Positions 8,427-16,762 of a DNA stretch of 64,000 bases are shown here, piece by piece; position 1 is the stretch's first letter, and every line of letters begins with the position of its first letter. The notes under the pieces are model-generated. The model made no database searches. It was not told the DNA's origin and saw nothing but the letters and a program-made list of their open reading frames with translations. The stretch is from Variovorax paradoxus NBRC 15149 (GTDB lineage: Bacteria > Pseudomonadota > Gammaproteobacteria > Burkholderiales > Burkholderiaceae_C), in the NCBI RefSeq assembly GCF_001591365.1, contig NZ_BCUT01000001.1:1302001-1366000 (forward strand), read 5' to 3'. A program made the position numbers and the translations under genes.

Positions 8427-9884
8427 ATGGCATGGACCGGACTCGCCCTGCTTGCGCTGGCCCTGGTGCTGATGATGGCCACCGGCTGGCCGACCTACGC
8501 CGTGCTGCTCGGCGTATGCTCGCTGGGCGCTGTTGCGGGCCTCGCGCTCGGTGCCTTCGACCTGGCGCTGCTGCAAAACCTGCCCTGGCGCATCGTCGGC
8601 CTGCTCGAGCACGATCTGCTGCAGGCGCTGGCACTGTATGGGCTGGTCGGTGCGCTGCTCAACCGGCTGGCCCTGGCCGAGCACCTGTACACCGGCCTGC
8701 GCAAGGTGCTCGCACGCATCACACCGCGGGCCGCGCCCGAACTCGCAGGCATGCTGCTGGGCCTGATGCTCGCACCGATGAACGGCTCGGTCGGCGCCAG
8801 CCTGCTCACCCTGGCGCGCACCGCGGGCGAAGGCTGGGCGCGCGAGGGAGTGCCCCCGGCCCAGCGCACCGCACTCGTGGCCCTCACCAGTACGCTGGGC
8901 GTGAGCGTGCCGCCCTCGCTCGTGCTGCTGCTGCTCGGCGACGCGATGCTGCGCGCCCACACCGAAGGGACGAACATGGCCCGCGAGCTGGGGCTCCCGA
9001 CGGCCGCCGCCGGCGCCGCGAACCGCATCGTCAACACGCAGGACATCCTGCAGGCGGCACTGGTACCCGCCGCCGTCCTGCTGGCCGGCTGGCTCGCGGT
9101 GGCGTGGTTCGGCGCACGGCGCAAGCCGCGGCCGCCGGTGCAACGGGAGCCATTGAACCGGCGCGAGGGCTGGACGCTGCTGCTCGTGCCCCTGCTGATC
9201 GGCACACTGCTGGTGCTGGTCACGCTCGGCAAGGTGCGCGCGGTCGAAGGCGCGGCCGCGGCCGGCGTGCTGCTGCTCGGCTGGGGCCTGGCGTCGCGCC
9301 AGCTCACGCGCCCGGTGCTGTGGCAGGTGCTCGACGATGCCATGGCGCTCACCGGCGCGCTGTATGCGCTGCTGGTGGCGGCCACCACCTTCTCTCTGCT
9401 GCTGCGCGGCTTCGGCACCGACGGGCTGATTGCACGGCTCGTGCTGTCGCTGCAGGGCCACCCTATGGCGGGATTGGGCGTGGTGCTGGCCGTTCTGCTG
9501 GCCTTCGCCTTCGTGCTCGATGCCTTCGAGCTGATCTTCCTGATCGTTCCCATCGTGATGCCGCCCGTGCTCGCACAGCTCGACGATGCAGCATGGATCG
9601 CCGAGCTGACCCTGCTGGTGCTGCAGGCGGGCTTCCTGCTGCCGCCCTTCGGCTATGCGCTGGTGCTCGCGCGCGGCCAGGTCGCGCCGCGGCCGCCTGC
9701 GGCCGCCGTCGCGCGCGCGCTCGCGCCTTACCTCGCGGTGCTCGCCACCGTGGCCGCGCTGGTGATGGCGCTGCCCGTGACCACGCGCTGGCTGCGCACT
9801 TCGCCGACTGCGCTGGCGCCGGCCGAGCAGATGAGCGACGAAGCGCTGGACAAGCTCATGCGTGACATGGTGCCGCCGCCCTGA
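8427..9884 (+). CDS. TRAP transporter large permease subunit (DctM-like)
   Basis: A 485-residue inner-membrane protein with 12 or more hydrophobic segments. It carries DctM-like sections: the GxLM-type repeat region GMLLGLMLAPMNGSVGAS, a TSTLGVSVPPSLVLLLLGDA segment equivalent to the conserved IPPS motif, and AFVLDAFELIFLIVPIVMPP in the second half. It forms the translocation pathway with the DctQ-like protein just upstream. The start at 8427 follows the dctQ stop by 10 bases. A receptor gene (dctP) is expected for a working TRAP system but is not found in this window, so the substrate is unknown and the receptor must be encoded elsewhere or be missing. Confidence 0.85.
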   Translation: MAWTGLALLALALVLMMATGWPTYAVLLGVCSLGAVAGLALGAFDLALLQNLPWRIVGLLEHDLLQALALYGLVGALLNRLALAEHLYTGLRKVLARITPRAAPELAGMLLGLMLAPMNGSVGASLLTLARTAGEGWAREGVPPAQRTALVALTSTLGVSVPPSLVLLLLGDAMLRAHTEGTNMARELGLPTAAAGAANRIVNTQDILQAALVPAAVLLAGWLAVAWFGARRKPRPPVQREPLNRREGWTLLLVPLLIGTLLVLVTLGKVRAVEGAAAAGVLLLGWGLASRQLTRPVLWQVLDDAMALTGALYALLVAATTFSLLLRGFGTDGLIARLVLSLQGHPMAGLGVVLAVLLAFAFVLDAFELIFLIVPIVMPPVLAQLDDAAWIAELTLLVLQAGFLLPPFGYALVLARGQVAPRPPAAAVARALAPYLAVLATVAALVMALPVTTRWLRTSPTALAPAEQMSDEALDKLMRDMVPPP

Positions 9885-9970
9885 GAAGAATGCGCGCCGG
9901 ACATGCCGCAGAGTGCGCGGCTGCGCCTCGGGCTAACATCGTCCGCCCGACCATTCAGAGGAGCGCGCAA

Positions 9971-10591
9971 GTGGAACCCTGGTTCGCCGACGCCAAGCCG
10001 ATCAACTCGCTGGAGCCCGAGATCGCATTTCATTTGTGGGACGAGTTCCATCCCGTGCGGGACCGCCCGCCCGAGCCGCTCGCGCTGCCGGAATTCCCGC
10101 GCGCCGAGCGCCTGCGGGTGAGCGTTCCGGAGGCCATCGGGCACGAGGCGGAGCTTGCTGCCTACTACGGCCGGGTGGCTGCACTGGCCCGGCAGCGCGG
10201 GCTGAAACTCCAGCAGGTGCGCCAGTATTTCTGGATGGATCTGCGGCTGGACAACGAGGATGCGGACGTGCACCTGTCCTTCCCCTGGTACGACACGTTC
10301 TCTTCCATGGACCACTTCCTTGCCGCCGTGGCGGGGCACGACGAGGGCATGGTCTATGCCGACCAGGACCAGGGCTGGGCGGTGGAGGCCTGGGCCCGCA
10401 ACAGCACGCTCTACATCCGCGAAAGCGACCCCGATTCCGACGCGACCGTCCAGGCCGCAGCGCTGCCCCGGGCCGGCCTGCAGGCCCGCATTGCCCCGCT
10501 GCGCGAGCGCACCGCCAGGCTGCTGGCCCGCCTGGCCGAAGAACTCGGCGCCGACGTGTGGACGACGGGCGAAGCCCCGTCCTTCCTGTAG
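9971..10591 (+). CDS. Uncharacterised 206-residue protein, candidate immunity protein for the facing toxin
   Basis: No family is recognised with confidence. The protein is soluble and acidic, without signal peptide or membrane segment. It has an N-terminal half with FHLWDEFHPV and an aromatic-rich middle (QYFWMDLRLDNEDADVHLSF). Its C-terminal half reads DQDQGWAVEAWARNSTLYIR, then DPDSD, then a helix LRERTARLLARLAEELG. Small acidic proteins with this beta-rich, WxxE/YxR style are common next to polymorphic toxins, and this gene ends 21 bases from the end of the RNase toxin gene on the other strand. That suggests an immunity protein, although immunity genes usually follow the toxin in the same direction. 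The start is GTG at 9971, chosen because AGAGGAG lies 7 bases upstream. Confidence 0.6.
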   Translation: MEPWFADAKPINSLEPEIAFHLWDEFHPVRDRPPEPLALPEFPRAERLRVSVPEAIGHEAELAAYYGRVAALARQRGLKLQQVRQYFWMDLRLDNEDADVHLSFPWYDTFSSMDHFLAAVAGHDEGMVYADQDQGWAVEAWARNSTLYIRESDPDSDATVQAAALPRAGLQARIAPLRERTARLLARLAEELGADVWTTGEAPSFL

Positions 10592-10612
10592 GCGCTCGCG
10601 GCGCCGCGCGGC

Positions 10613-11452
10613 TCAGATCGGATAGGCCGTGAGGATGTAGAACGGCTTGCCGTTGTAGGTTTCCATCTTGAGGATGATCCGCACGCCGGAGAGGTCGTTG
10701 ACGGCGGTGCTGCCGAACTGCACGCCCCGCCCCACCACGTAGCCCAGCACGTGCTCCAACTCCGGCGACTTGCTGCCCGCGGCCGCCCCGCGCGACCAGG
10801 CGCGCACCGCGGCGGCGTTGGCGCGCAGCGTCTCGGTGATCGCGCGTTCTGCAGTGGCCAGGTCGGCAAAGGTGGACACCGCCCGCGGGCCCGGCCGGGT
10901 GGCGGTTCGTACCCTGGCCAGCAGCTGGGCATCGGTCTGCCCGACGTGGCGCGCCATGGTGTGGCCGCCCAGCCGCGATCCCGCCGCGGCCTCATGCTCC
11001 ACCAAGCGGATGCGGCCGCCGCGCATCACGGCGACGATGCGCGCGGCGCCCAGCCCCGAAGCCACGACCAGCGGCACCGCCACGTCCACGGCAAGCCCGA
11101 TGCCATCGGCCGTTTCACGCGAGGCGCCCAGCGCCTCGGCCGCCGAGCTGGCGGTGACGGCGGTGGCGGTGCGCTGCGGGGTGCCGGTCCAGACCTGGCG
11201 GCCCGAGGTCGCCAGGGTGTCGAAGCCGTGCACGCCCAGCACCACGCAGCCGGCCTTGGTCACCATCGTGGGCTCGGGCGCGACGCACAGGATGCCGGCG
11301 CCCACCAGTTCCACCACGCCGCCCACCAGCCCCACCGTGCCCCAGAGCCGGTTGCTCAGGCTCGCGGATTCGGGCACGTCCTCCCCGCCCAGAACCGCGG
11401 CCATCTGCACCGGCGTCAGCGCGATGGTCATGCCTTCGACTTCGTCATCCAT
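10613..11452 (-). CDS. Polymorphic toxin with C-terminal bacterial RNase A-like (CdiA-CT) domain
   Basis: A 279-residue protein. Residues 8-28 form a short conserved leader (MTIALTPVQMAAVLGGEDV). Residues 35-140 form a hydrophobic, Gly/Ala-rich pre-toxin region (GLVGGVVELVGAGILCVAPE, then TKAGCVVLGVHGFDTLATSGRQVWTG), typical of effectors that meet membranes during delivery. Residues 152-279 match the bacterial CdiA-CT RNase A fold: GGHTMARHVGQTDAQLLAR, STFADLATAERAI, VGRGV and ILTAYPI. His169, Arg180, Thr275 and Tyr277 have the same spacing as the catalytic set I recall for the YkrI toxin (His175, Arg186, Thr276, Tyr278), so it is probably an active tRNA/RNA-cutting toxin. No VgrG, PAAR or CdiB gene is adjacent, so the delivery route is unknown. 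The start at 11452 has AAAGGA upstream. A much longer open frame upstream is antisense to dinB and is not part of the gene. Confidence 0.8.
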   Translation of the reverse strand: MDDEVEGMTIALTPVQMAAVLGGEDVPESASLSNRLWGTVGLVGGVVELVGAGILCVAPEPTMVTKAGCVVLGVHGFDTLATSGRQVWTGTPQRTATAVTASSAAEALGASRETADGIGLAVDVAVPLVVASGLGAARIVAVMRGGRIRLVEHEAAAGSRLGGHTMARHVGQTDAQLLARVRTATRPGPRAVSTFADLATAERAITETLRANAAAVRAWSRGAAAGSKSPELEHVLGYVVGRGVQFGSTAVNDLSGVRIILKMETYNGKPFYILTAYPI

Positions 11453-11560
11453 GCCAGATTCCTTTCCATGCCACCGGAGGGCCAGCCTGCAAATCGGCCG
11501 CATTCTTGCACGCGGCCGCCCGGCAGGCGAACATCGCCCGGCCGCGAGACAATCCATGCC

Positions 11561-12811
11561 GTGAGCTCCCCGACCGTTCCAACGCCCCCGATCCGCCGCA
11601 TCGCCCACCTCGACATGGACGCCTTCTACGCGTCGGTCGAGCTGCTGCGCTATCCGCAGCTCAAGGGCCTGCCGGTGGTGATCGGCGGCGGGCGGCGCAG
11701 CGTGGACGAGGCGATCCGCCACGTGCCCGAGGGCGGCACGCTGGCCGACATCCCGGTGGAGGCCTTTCCGCGGCTGAGAGACTACGTGGGCCGCGGCGTG
11801 ATCACCACCGCCACCTACCCGGCGCGGCAGTTCGGCGTGGGCTCGGCCATGGGGCTCATGAAGGCCGCCAAGCTGTGCCCGCAGGCCATCATCCTGCCGG
11901 TGGACTTCGAGGAGATCCGCAAGTACTCGCGCACCTTCAAGCAGGTCATCAGGGAGGTCGCGCCGCTGATGGAAGACCGCGGCGTGGACGAGGTCTACAT
12001 CGACTTCACCGATGTGCCCGGCGGCCAGCGCGACGGCGGCCGATCGCTCGCGCGGCTCATCCAGAAGGCCATCCTCGACGCCACCGGCCTCACCTGCTCC
12101 ATCGGCGTGGCGCCCAACAAGCTCATCGCCAAGATGGCGAGCGAGTTCAACAAGCCCAACGGCATCTCGGTGGTCTACGAAGACGACCTGCAGACGCGCA
12201 TCTGGCCGCTGCCCTGCCGCAAGGTGAACGGCATCGGACCCAAGGCCGACGAGAAGCTCAAGCGCTTCGGCATCGAGACCGTGGGCCAGCTCGCGGCGCG
12301 CGAGCGCGACTGGCTGATCCAGAACTTCGGCAAGTCCACGGGCGCGTGGATGCACGAGGTGGCCTGGGGCCGCGACAACCGGCCGGTGGTGACCGAGAGC
12401 GAGCCCGTGTCGATGAGCCGCGAGACCACCTTCGACCGCGACCTGCATGCGGTGCGCGACCGCGCCGAGCTGGGCGCGATCTTCACCCACCTGTGCGAGA
12501 AGGTGGCCGAAGACCTGCAGCGCAAGGGCTACGTGGGCAAGACCATCGGCATCAAGCTGCGCTACGACGATTTCAAGATCGCCACGCGCGACCAGACCAT
12601 CGAGCGCCACACCGCCGACGGCAAGACCATCCGCCAGGTCGGCGGGCTGTGCCTGAAGCGCGTGCCGCTGGAGCGGCCGCTGCGCCTTTTGGGCGTGCGC
12701 GTGGGCGCGCTTGCGAAGGCGGGCAGTCCCGAGGCCACGGCGCCGGCTGTGGTCGGCCCGGCCTCGCGCGCGTCGGCGGAGGCGGCCTCGGCCACCGCGT
12801 CGCTCTTCTGA
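11561..12811 (+). CDS. dinB: DNA polymerase IV (Y family, translesion)
   Basis: Pol IV extends primers past damaged bases with low fidelity. The 416-residue product has the catalytic carboxylates in HLDMDAFYASVE and in MEDRGVDEVYIDFTD (the SxDE-like active site has RGVDE). It also has the thumb/HhH segment VNGIGPKADEKLKRFGI and the little-finger region starting near SMSRETTFDRDL. Compared with E. coli Pol IV there is an insertion of about 30 residues in the fingers between VVIGGGRR and TATYPARQFG. The C-terminus ends in ASLF, a plausible beta-clamp-binding tail. The start is uncertain: GTG at 11561 is used, giving a short Pro-rich leader before the conserved IRRIAHLDMD. No clear LexA box was recognised upstream. 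Confidence 0.9.
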   Translation: MSSPTVPTPPIRRIAHLDMDAFYASVELLRYPQLKGLPVVIGGGRRSVDEAIRHVPEGGTLADIPVEAFPRLRDYVGRGVITTATYPARQFGVGSAMGLMKAAKLCPQAIILPVDFEEIRKYSRTFKQVIREVAPLMEDRGVDEVYIDFTDVPGGQRDGGRSLARLIQKAILDATGLTCSIGVAPNKLIAKMASEFNKPNGISVVYEDDLQTRIWPLPCRKVNGIGPKADEKLKRFGIETVGQLAARERDWLIQNFGKSTGAWMHEVAWGRDNRPVVTESEPVSMSRETTFDRDLHAVRDRAELGAIFTHLCEKVAEDLQRKGYVGKTIGIKLRYDDFKIATRDQTIERHTADGKTIRQVGGLCLKRVPLERPLRLLGVRVGALAKAGSPEATAPAVVGPASRASAEAASATASLF

Positions 12812-12824
12812 AACACCCGGCGCC

Positions 12825-13505
12825 GTGATCAGACGCTGGCTCCGGCGCATCGCATTCACGCTGCTGGGCTTCACGATGGCCGCGGGGCTGTACGTGGGCG
12901 CGGCCTGCGCGCTGATGCTCTGGCCGGCCAATGCACGGGCGCCCGCGTCGCCGCCCGCCGTCCAGGCCTGGGTGCTGAGCAACGGCATCCACACCGACCT
13001 GGTGTTTCCGATCCGCTCGGCCACCGTCGACTGGCAGCAGCTCTTTCCGTTCGCGCACTTCAGGGCCGTGCCGCCCGATGCGGAGTTCATCGCCATCGGC
13101 TGGGGCGACCGCGAGTTCTACCTGCACACGCCCACCTGGGCCGACCTCACGGCCTCGCGCGCATTGGGCGCCCTGCTCGGCGGCAACCGCGCGCTGCTGC
13201 ACGTGACCTATCTCACGCGCGCCTCATTGCGCAGCAACGCCTTCCACCTGCCGCTCTCGCAGGCGCAGTACGCGCAGCTCGCGGGCTACGTGCAGGCGAC
13301 GCTCGCCTCGGGCGGCGCGACACCCGTTGCCGGCGCCCACTACGGCAACGACGACGCCTTCTACGAGGCCGAAGGCGGCTACCACCTCTTCGAGACCTGC
13401 AACACCTGGACCGGCCGCGGCCTGCGGCAGGCGGGCGTCACGGTGAGCCGCTGGACGCCCTTCGATTTCAACGTGACGTGGCACCTGCAGCCGGTGCGGC
13501 CCTGA
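12825..13505 (+). CDS. DUF2459 family (TIGR02117-like) membrane-anchored protein
   Basis: A 226-residue protein with one N-terminal membrane segment (about residues 8-30) after a basic start, then a periplasmic domain. The family pattern is clear: SNGIHTDLVFP, FIAIGWGDREFYL, TPTWADL, FETCNTWTGRGLRQAG and the closing TPFDFNVTWHL. The Cys in ETCNTW and the His in GIHTD are invariant in the family as I recall and could form a Cys/His catalytic pair, but no reaction is established. GTG at 12825 is used as the start because it leaves a normal basic N-terminus (IRRWLRR) before the membrane helix. It follows dinB by 13 bases and may be cotranscribed. Confidence 0.8.
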   Translation: MIRRWLRRIAFTLLGFTMAAGLYVGAACALMLWPANARAPASPPAVQAWVLSNGIHTDLVFPIRSATVDWQQLFPFAHFRAVPPDAEFIAIGWGDREFYLHTPTWADLTASRALGALLGGNRALLHVTYLTRASLRSNAFHLPLSQAQYAQLAGYVQATLASGGATPVAGAHYGNDDAFYEAEGGYHLFETCNTWTGRGLRQAGVTVSRWTPFDFNVTWHLQPVRP

Positions 13506-13511
13506 ACCCGC

Positions 13512-14585
13512 TCAGGGCTTGGGCACGCCGGCCTGCCACTGCGGCCAGTTGGCCACGATGTGGTCCACCACGCGCGTGCCCACCAGCGCAATGTTCTCCA
13601 CCGTCTCGGCAAAGCCGCCCGCCGTCTCGCCCGGGGCCGGGTCCAGGTGCTGCAGCGTGCTTTCCTTCGGGCTGCCCTGGTCGAAGTTGACGGCACCGCG
13701 CAGGCTCATCACGCGGTCGGTGCCATGGGTGCGCTTGATCACGAGCGTGATGGCGGCGGCTTCCATTTCGGTGATCACGTAGTCGTCGGCGCCGTAGAGC
13801 CTGGCGATGTATTGCGCCTGCTTCGACATGCCGGGACCGTGGAAGAAGGTGTCGCCGGTCATGTGGGTGCCGGTGGCCACGAAGGGCGCGCGCCGCGCGG
13901 CCGCATCGGGGTAGCGCAGGCGGTACTTGCGCGCGCTGTCCGAATCCTTGAGCGGCGTGTCGGACGAGAGCTTCATGGCCCAGCCCACGAGGTCGGGGTT
14001 GAGCTTGAAGCGGCGGTATTCCTCGTAGCCCTTGCGCGGCATGAAGGTGGGTTCGCCGGGCTTGTTCTCCTCGGGCGCCCAGCGGTGGCCGAGGTCGTAG
14101 TCCACGAGCCAGGTGGCCCAGCTCACCTCGCCGATGGTGCCGCGCGCCGGCGGCGTGCCGGCCACGCCGGAAATCACGTAGTAAGCCTGCGAGAAGTCGA
14201 ACTGCGGGTTCAGCAGGATGGCCTGCATCGACGACGACGAGTTGACCTTGCCCATGCCGAGCACCGCGCCGCACACGCCGTCGGCATTGCAGTACACCGG
14301 CTGCAATGCGCCGGGCACCGCCATGGGCGCGGCGCCCTTCCAGTAGCGCTCGTACCAGTGCTGGAACTCGCCGGCCCGGTCGCCGGTGTTCTGGCCGATC
14401 TCGAACATGGCCGCGACGAAGACCTTCACCTTGACGGGCGCGGCAGCAGCAGCAGCTGGGCGTGCAGCCGATACCGGCGAAGTCGGCGAAGTTGGGGAAG
14501 CGCAGGCCGCAACGAGCAGCGCCGCGCCGCAGGCCGAGAGCCAGCGCACGCAGGAAGACGGGAACGGCCGATGGAAGAACATCAT
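13512..14585 (-). CDS. Purine nucleoside permease (NUP) family lipoprotein
   Basis: A 357-residue protein of the NUP family, first described in fungi as purine nucleoside permease. Bacterial members are exported and resemble nucleoside phosphorylases in fold, so a binding or hydrolysing role is as likely as transport. The N-terminus is a lipoprotein signal with lipobox LVAAC (Cys28) after a hydrophobic stretch, so it should be anchored in a membrane and face the periplasm. Family segments visible are VFVAAMFEIG, FQHWYERYW, VCGAVLGMGKVNSSSS, YYVISGVAGTPP, SWATWLVDYDLGH and ITEMEAAAITLVI. A Pro/Ala/Ser-rich linker lies between Cys28 and residue 52. The gene is convergent with the DUF2459 gene (6 bases apart) and divergent from the topoisomerase gene. 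Confidence 0.85.
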   Translation of the reverse strand: MMFFHRPFPSSCVRWLSACGAALLVAACASPTSPTSPVSAARPAAAAAAPVKVKVFVAAMFEIGQNTGDRAGEFQHWYERYWKGAAPMAVPGALQPVYCNADGVCGAVLGMGKVNSSSSMQAILLNPQFDFSQAYYVISGVAGTPPARGTIGEVSWATWLVDYDLGHRWAPEENKPGEPTFMPRKGYEEYRRFKLNPDLVGWAMKLSSDTPLKDSDSARKYRLRYPDAAARRAPFVATGTHMTGDTFFHGPGMSKQAQYIARLYGADDYVITEMEAAAITLVIKRTHGTDRVMSLRGAVNFDQGSPKESTLQHLDPAPGETAGGFAETVENIALVGTRVVDHIVANWPQWQAGVPKP

Positions 14586-14707
14586 TTCTTTGGGACTCCA
14601 GGAAAAGAACAAAGCGCCTCCATCGCACCAGCGGCGATTGCGGCGTCCTACAGGCGGCGATTGTCGGTGCAGGCACAAGCGCTGGGTACCGTCACCACGC
14701 AAACCCC

Positions 14708-15955
14708 ATGCCGGCCCGCTCCAGATCGACCGCCCCGCCCTCCAGGCCCTCGCCGACGGCCGCGCCCATTGCCAACGGCCTGGTCTACGTGAACCCCGAC
14801 ATGCCGGGCATCCGGCGACTGAAGCACGGCGAGCACTTCCGCTACCGCGACGCGCAGGGCCGCTGGGTGCGCGACGCGGACGAGCTCTCCCGCATCCGCA
14901 TGCTGGCCATTCCGCCGGCCTACACGCAGGTGTGGATCTGCCCGCTGCCCAATGGCCACCTCCAGGCCACCGGCATCGATGCCCGCGGCCGCAAGCAGTA
15001 CCGCTACCACCCCGACTGGCGGCTTTTCAAGGACGAGACCAAGTTCGAGCGCCTCGAGGCCTTCGGGCTCGCGCTGCCGCGCATCCGCGCCCGCGTCGCA
15101 CGCGACCTGCAGGAAGGCGCGGCAACGGCCAAGGCGCCCGGTCGCCAGCAGGTGCTGGCAGCCCTGGTGCGGCTGCTCGACACCACGCTGCTGCGCGTGG
15201 GCAACGAGGAATACGCCAGCAGCAACGGCTCCTTCGGCCTCACCACGCTGCGCAACCGGCACGCGGCCGTGCAGGGCGCGGCGCTGCGGCTGCGCTTCAG
15301 GGGCAAGAGCGGCGTGATGCATGAAGCCCGGCTCGACGATCCGCGCGTGGCCAGGGTGGTGCGCCAATGCCAGCAGCTGCCCGGCCAGGCGCTGTTCCAG
15401 TACCAGGACGAAGACGGGGAGCTGCGCAGCGTCTCGTCCACCGACGTCAACGGCTACATCGCCGAAGCCTCGCCCGGCGAGCGCTTCACCGCAAAGGACT
15501 TCCGCACCTGGCACGGCACGGTGCAGGCGCTGGAGCTCACGCGGCTGGCCTGCGAACCGGGGCGCACGGCCGCCGACGGCACGCGCTACAGCGCCAAGGA
15601 AATACTGGCCGCCGTGGCCAGGCAGCTGGGCAACACGCCCGCGGTCTGCAAGAAGGCCTACGTGCACCCGGCCGTGCTGGCGCTGGGCAGCGCGCTGGCG
15701 GGCGACGAGGAAGACCCCGCGGCCGAACTGCTGCGAAAGATGTCGGCCCGTACCGCGGCGCGCAAGACGCGCGGGCTGCACGCCGCCGAACAGCGGCTGC
15801 TCGCCTTCCTGCGGATGCATCGGCAAGGCCAGGCGCGCCAGCAACGCGAGGCACGCAGCGCCAACGGCCGGCGCAAGGCCGGAGAAGAACGACGAAGGCC
15901 TCAGCCCGGCGCGAGCGGAAAGCGCACGCTGTCGCGCTCGAGCGCCACGGTGTAG
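14708..15955 (+). CDS. DNA topoisomerase IB (poxvirus/eukaryote-like)
   Basis: Relaxes supercoils by making a transient 3'-phosphotyrosyl nick. The 415-residue protein has the bacterial TopIB layout: an N-terminal DNA-binding part (YVNPDMPGIRRLKHGEHFRY, IPPAYTQVWICP) and the catalytic part. The catalytic residues are recognisable: Arg163 in LLRVGNEEYA, a Lys in the RFRGKSG loop, Arg266 and His269 in FRTWHGT, and the nucleophile Tyr318 in CKKAYVHPAV. Beyond about residue 370 is a long basic tail (RQQREARSANGRRKAGEERR). The last 55 bases overlap the 3' end of the gene on the other strand. Start 14708 lies in a divergent region shared with the NUP-family gene. Confidence 0.92.
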   Translation: MPARSRSTAPPSRPSPTAAPIANGLVYVNPDMPGIRRLKHGEHFRYRDAQGRWVRDADELSRIRMLAIPPAYTQVWICPLPNGHLQATGIDARGRKQYRYHPDWRLFKDETKFERLEAFGLALPRIRARVARDLQEGAATAKAPGRQQVLAALVRLLDTTLLRVGNEEYASSNGSFGLTTLRNRHAAVQGAALRLRFRGKSGVMHEARLDDPRVARVVRQCQQLPGQALFQYQDEDGELRSVSSTDVNGYIAEASPGERFTAKDFRTWHGTVQALELTRLACEPGRTAADGTRYSAKEILAAVARQLGNTPAVCKKAYVHPAVLALGSALAGDEEDPAAELLRKMSARTAARKTRGLHAAEQRLLAFLRMHRQGQARQQREARSANGRRKAGEERRRPQPGASGKRTLSRSSATV

Positions 15956-16578
15956 CCCAGGTCTTCCGCCAGGCTCTGGAGCGCAATCGCGTCGATGGCC
16001 AGCGCACGCGGGGCGCGGTGCGCGTCGAGCACCGGGCTGGCACCGGCCGATTCGCGCGGCAAGGCGCTGAGGCGAAGCGCGTTGCCGCCATCGGCCTCGA
16101 TGCGGATCGCGCCGGCTTCGGATGCGCCGTCGTGCAGGTATCCGAGGCCGCCAAGCACCAGGTAGCGCAGCGCGGCGCCCTGGGGCCAGCGCGTTTCGCC
16201 CTCGCGCGGTTCGAGCGCGGCATCGACAGCCAGCTCGACGCCGTGCATGTCGAAGGCTGCGCGCATCAGGCCCACGCACTGCGCCACCAGCGCGCTGCGC
16301 GTGATGCCGTCATCCGTCGTGGCCAGCTCCCAGTCGCGCAGCGAGCGGATGCCCTCGACGAGTTCGGACACCTGGTTGTCGATCAGCGCCACACGCTCCT
16401 CGCAGACCGGTGCATCGATGACCGGCGCGCCGATCTGGCGCTTGAGCATGAGCAGCGCCATGCGGATCACCGACACCGGCGCCGCCATGTCGTGGCGCAG
16501 TGCCGGCAAGGCGCGGGTGAGCAGTTCGTGGCGTACGCCGGCGGCGATCCAGCTTCGGGCTCCGGGCGAGGCCTTCAT
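15901..16578 (-). CDS. Stand-alone histidine-kinase-like protein with degenerate ATPase part
   Basis: A 225-residue soluble protein. Residues 18-90 look like a histidine-kinase dimerisation helix pair: LRHDMAAPVSVIRMALLMLK has the H-D/E-x-x-x-P layout with His29 as the phospho-acceptor, followed by a second helix VALIDNQVSELVEGIRSLRDWE. Residues 110-225 resemble the sheet of a kinase ATPase domain (VELAVDAALEP, AIRIEADGG, VRFPL), but the Asn of the N-box is absent (AALRYLVLGGLGYLHDG) and no G1/G2 Gly boxes are seen. This is the architecture of a histidine phosphotransfer protein of the ChpT kind, or of an inactive kinase fragment. No receiver or sensor gene is adjacent. Its 3' end overlaps the topoisomerase gene by 55 bases on the opposite strand. 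Confidence 0.6.
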   Translation of the reverse strand: MKASPGARSWIAAGVRHELLTRALPALRHDMAAPVSVIRMALLMLKRQIGAPVIDAPVCEERVALIDNQVSELVEGIRSLRDWELATTDDGITRSALVAQCVGLMRAAFDMHGVELAVDAALEPREGETRWPQGAALRYLVLGGLGYLHDGASEAGAIRIEADGGNALRLSALPRESAGASPVLDAHRAPRALAIDAIALQSLAEDLGYTVALERDSVRFPLAPG

Positions 16579-16762
16579 TGGGCGCGGAGAGCCGAAGGCT
16601 TCGCCTCGGTGAGGGGGTGGCAGGCCCGCGGACCACTGCTGCTGGTGCGGGGTTCGGCATTCGGCTCGTTCACTTTGCGCGTCCTGAAGCGAAGGAAAGC
16701 CAAAGTATCGGTCCCGCCCCCCGCAGCGGGTGTAGGAGCGTACCTACGCTTTCGCCACCCGC

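Noticed and set aside
10751..11560. DinB starting much further upstream (686 residues)
   Set aside because: The extra part is antisense to the toxin gene and unlike any polymerase. The Pol IV core begins at IRRIAHLDMD.
11453..13096. N-terminal extension of the toxin frame to 827 codons
   Set aside because: The extension lies antisense to dinB and has low-complexity His/Arg/Ala composition. The start at 11452 has its own ribosome-binding site.
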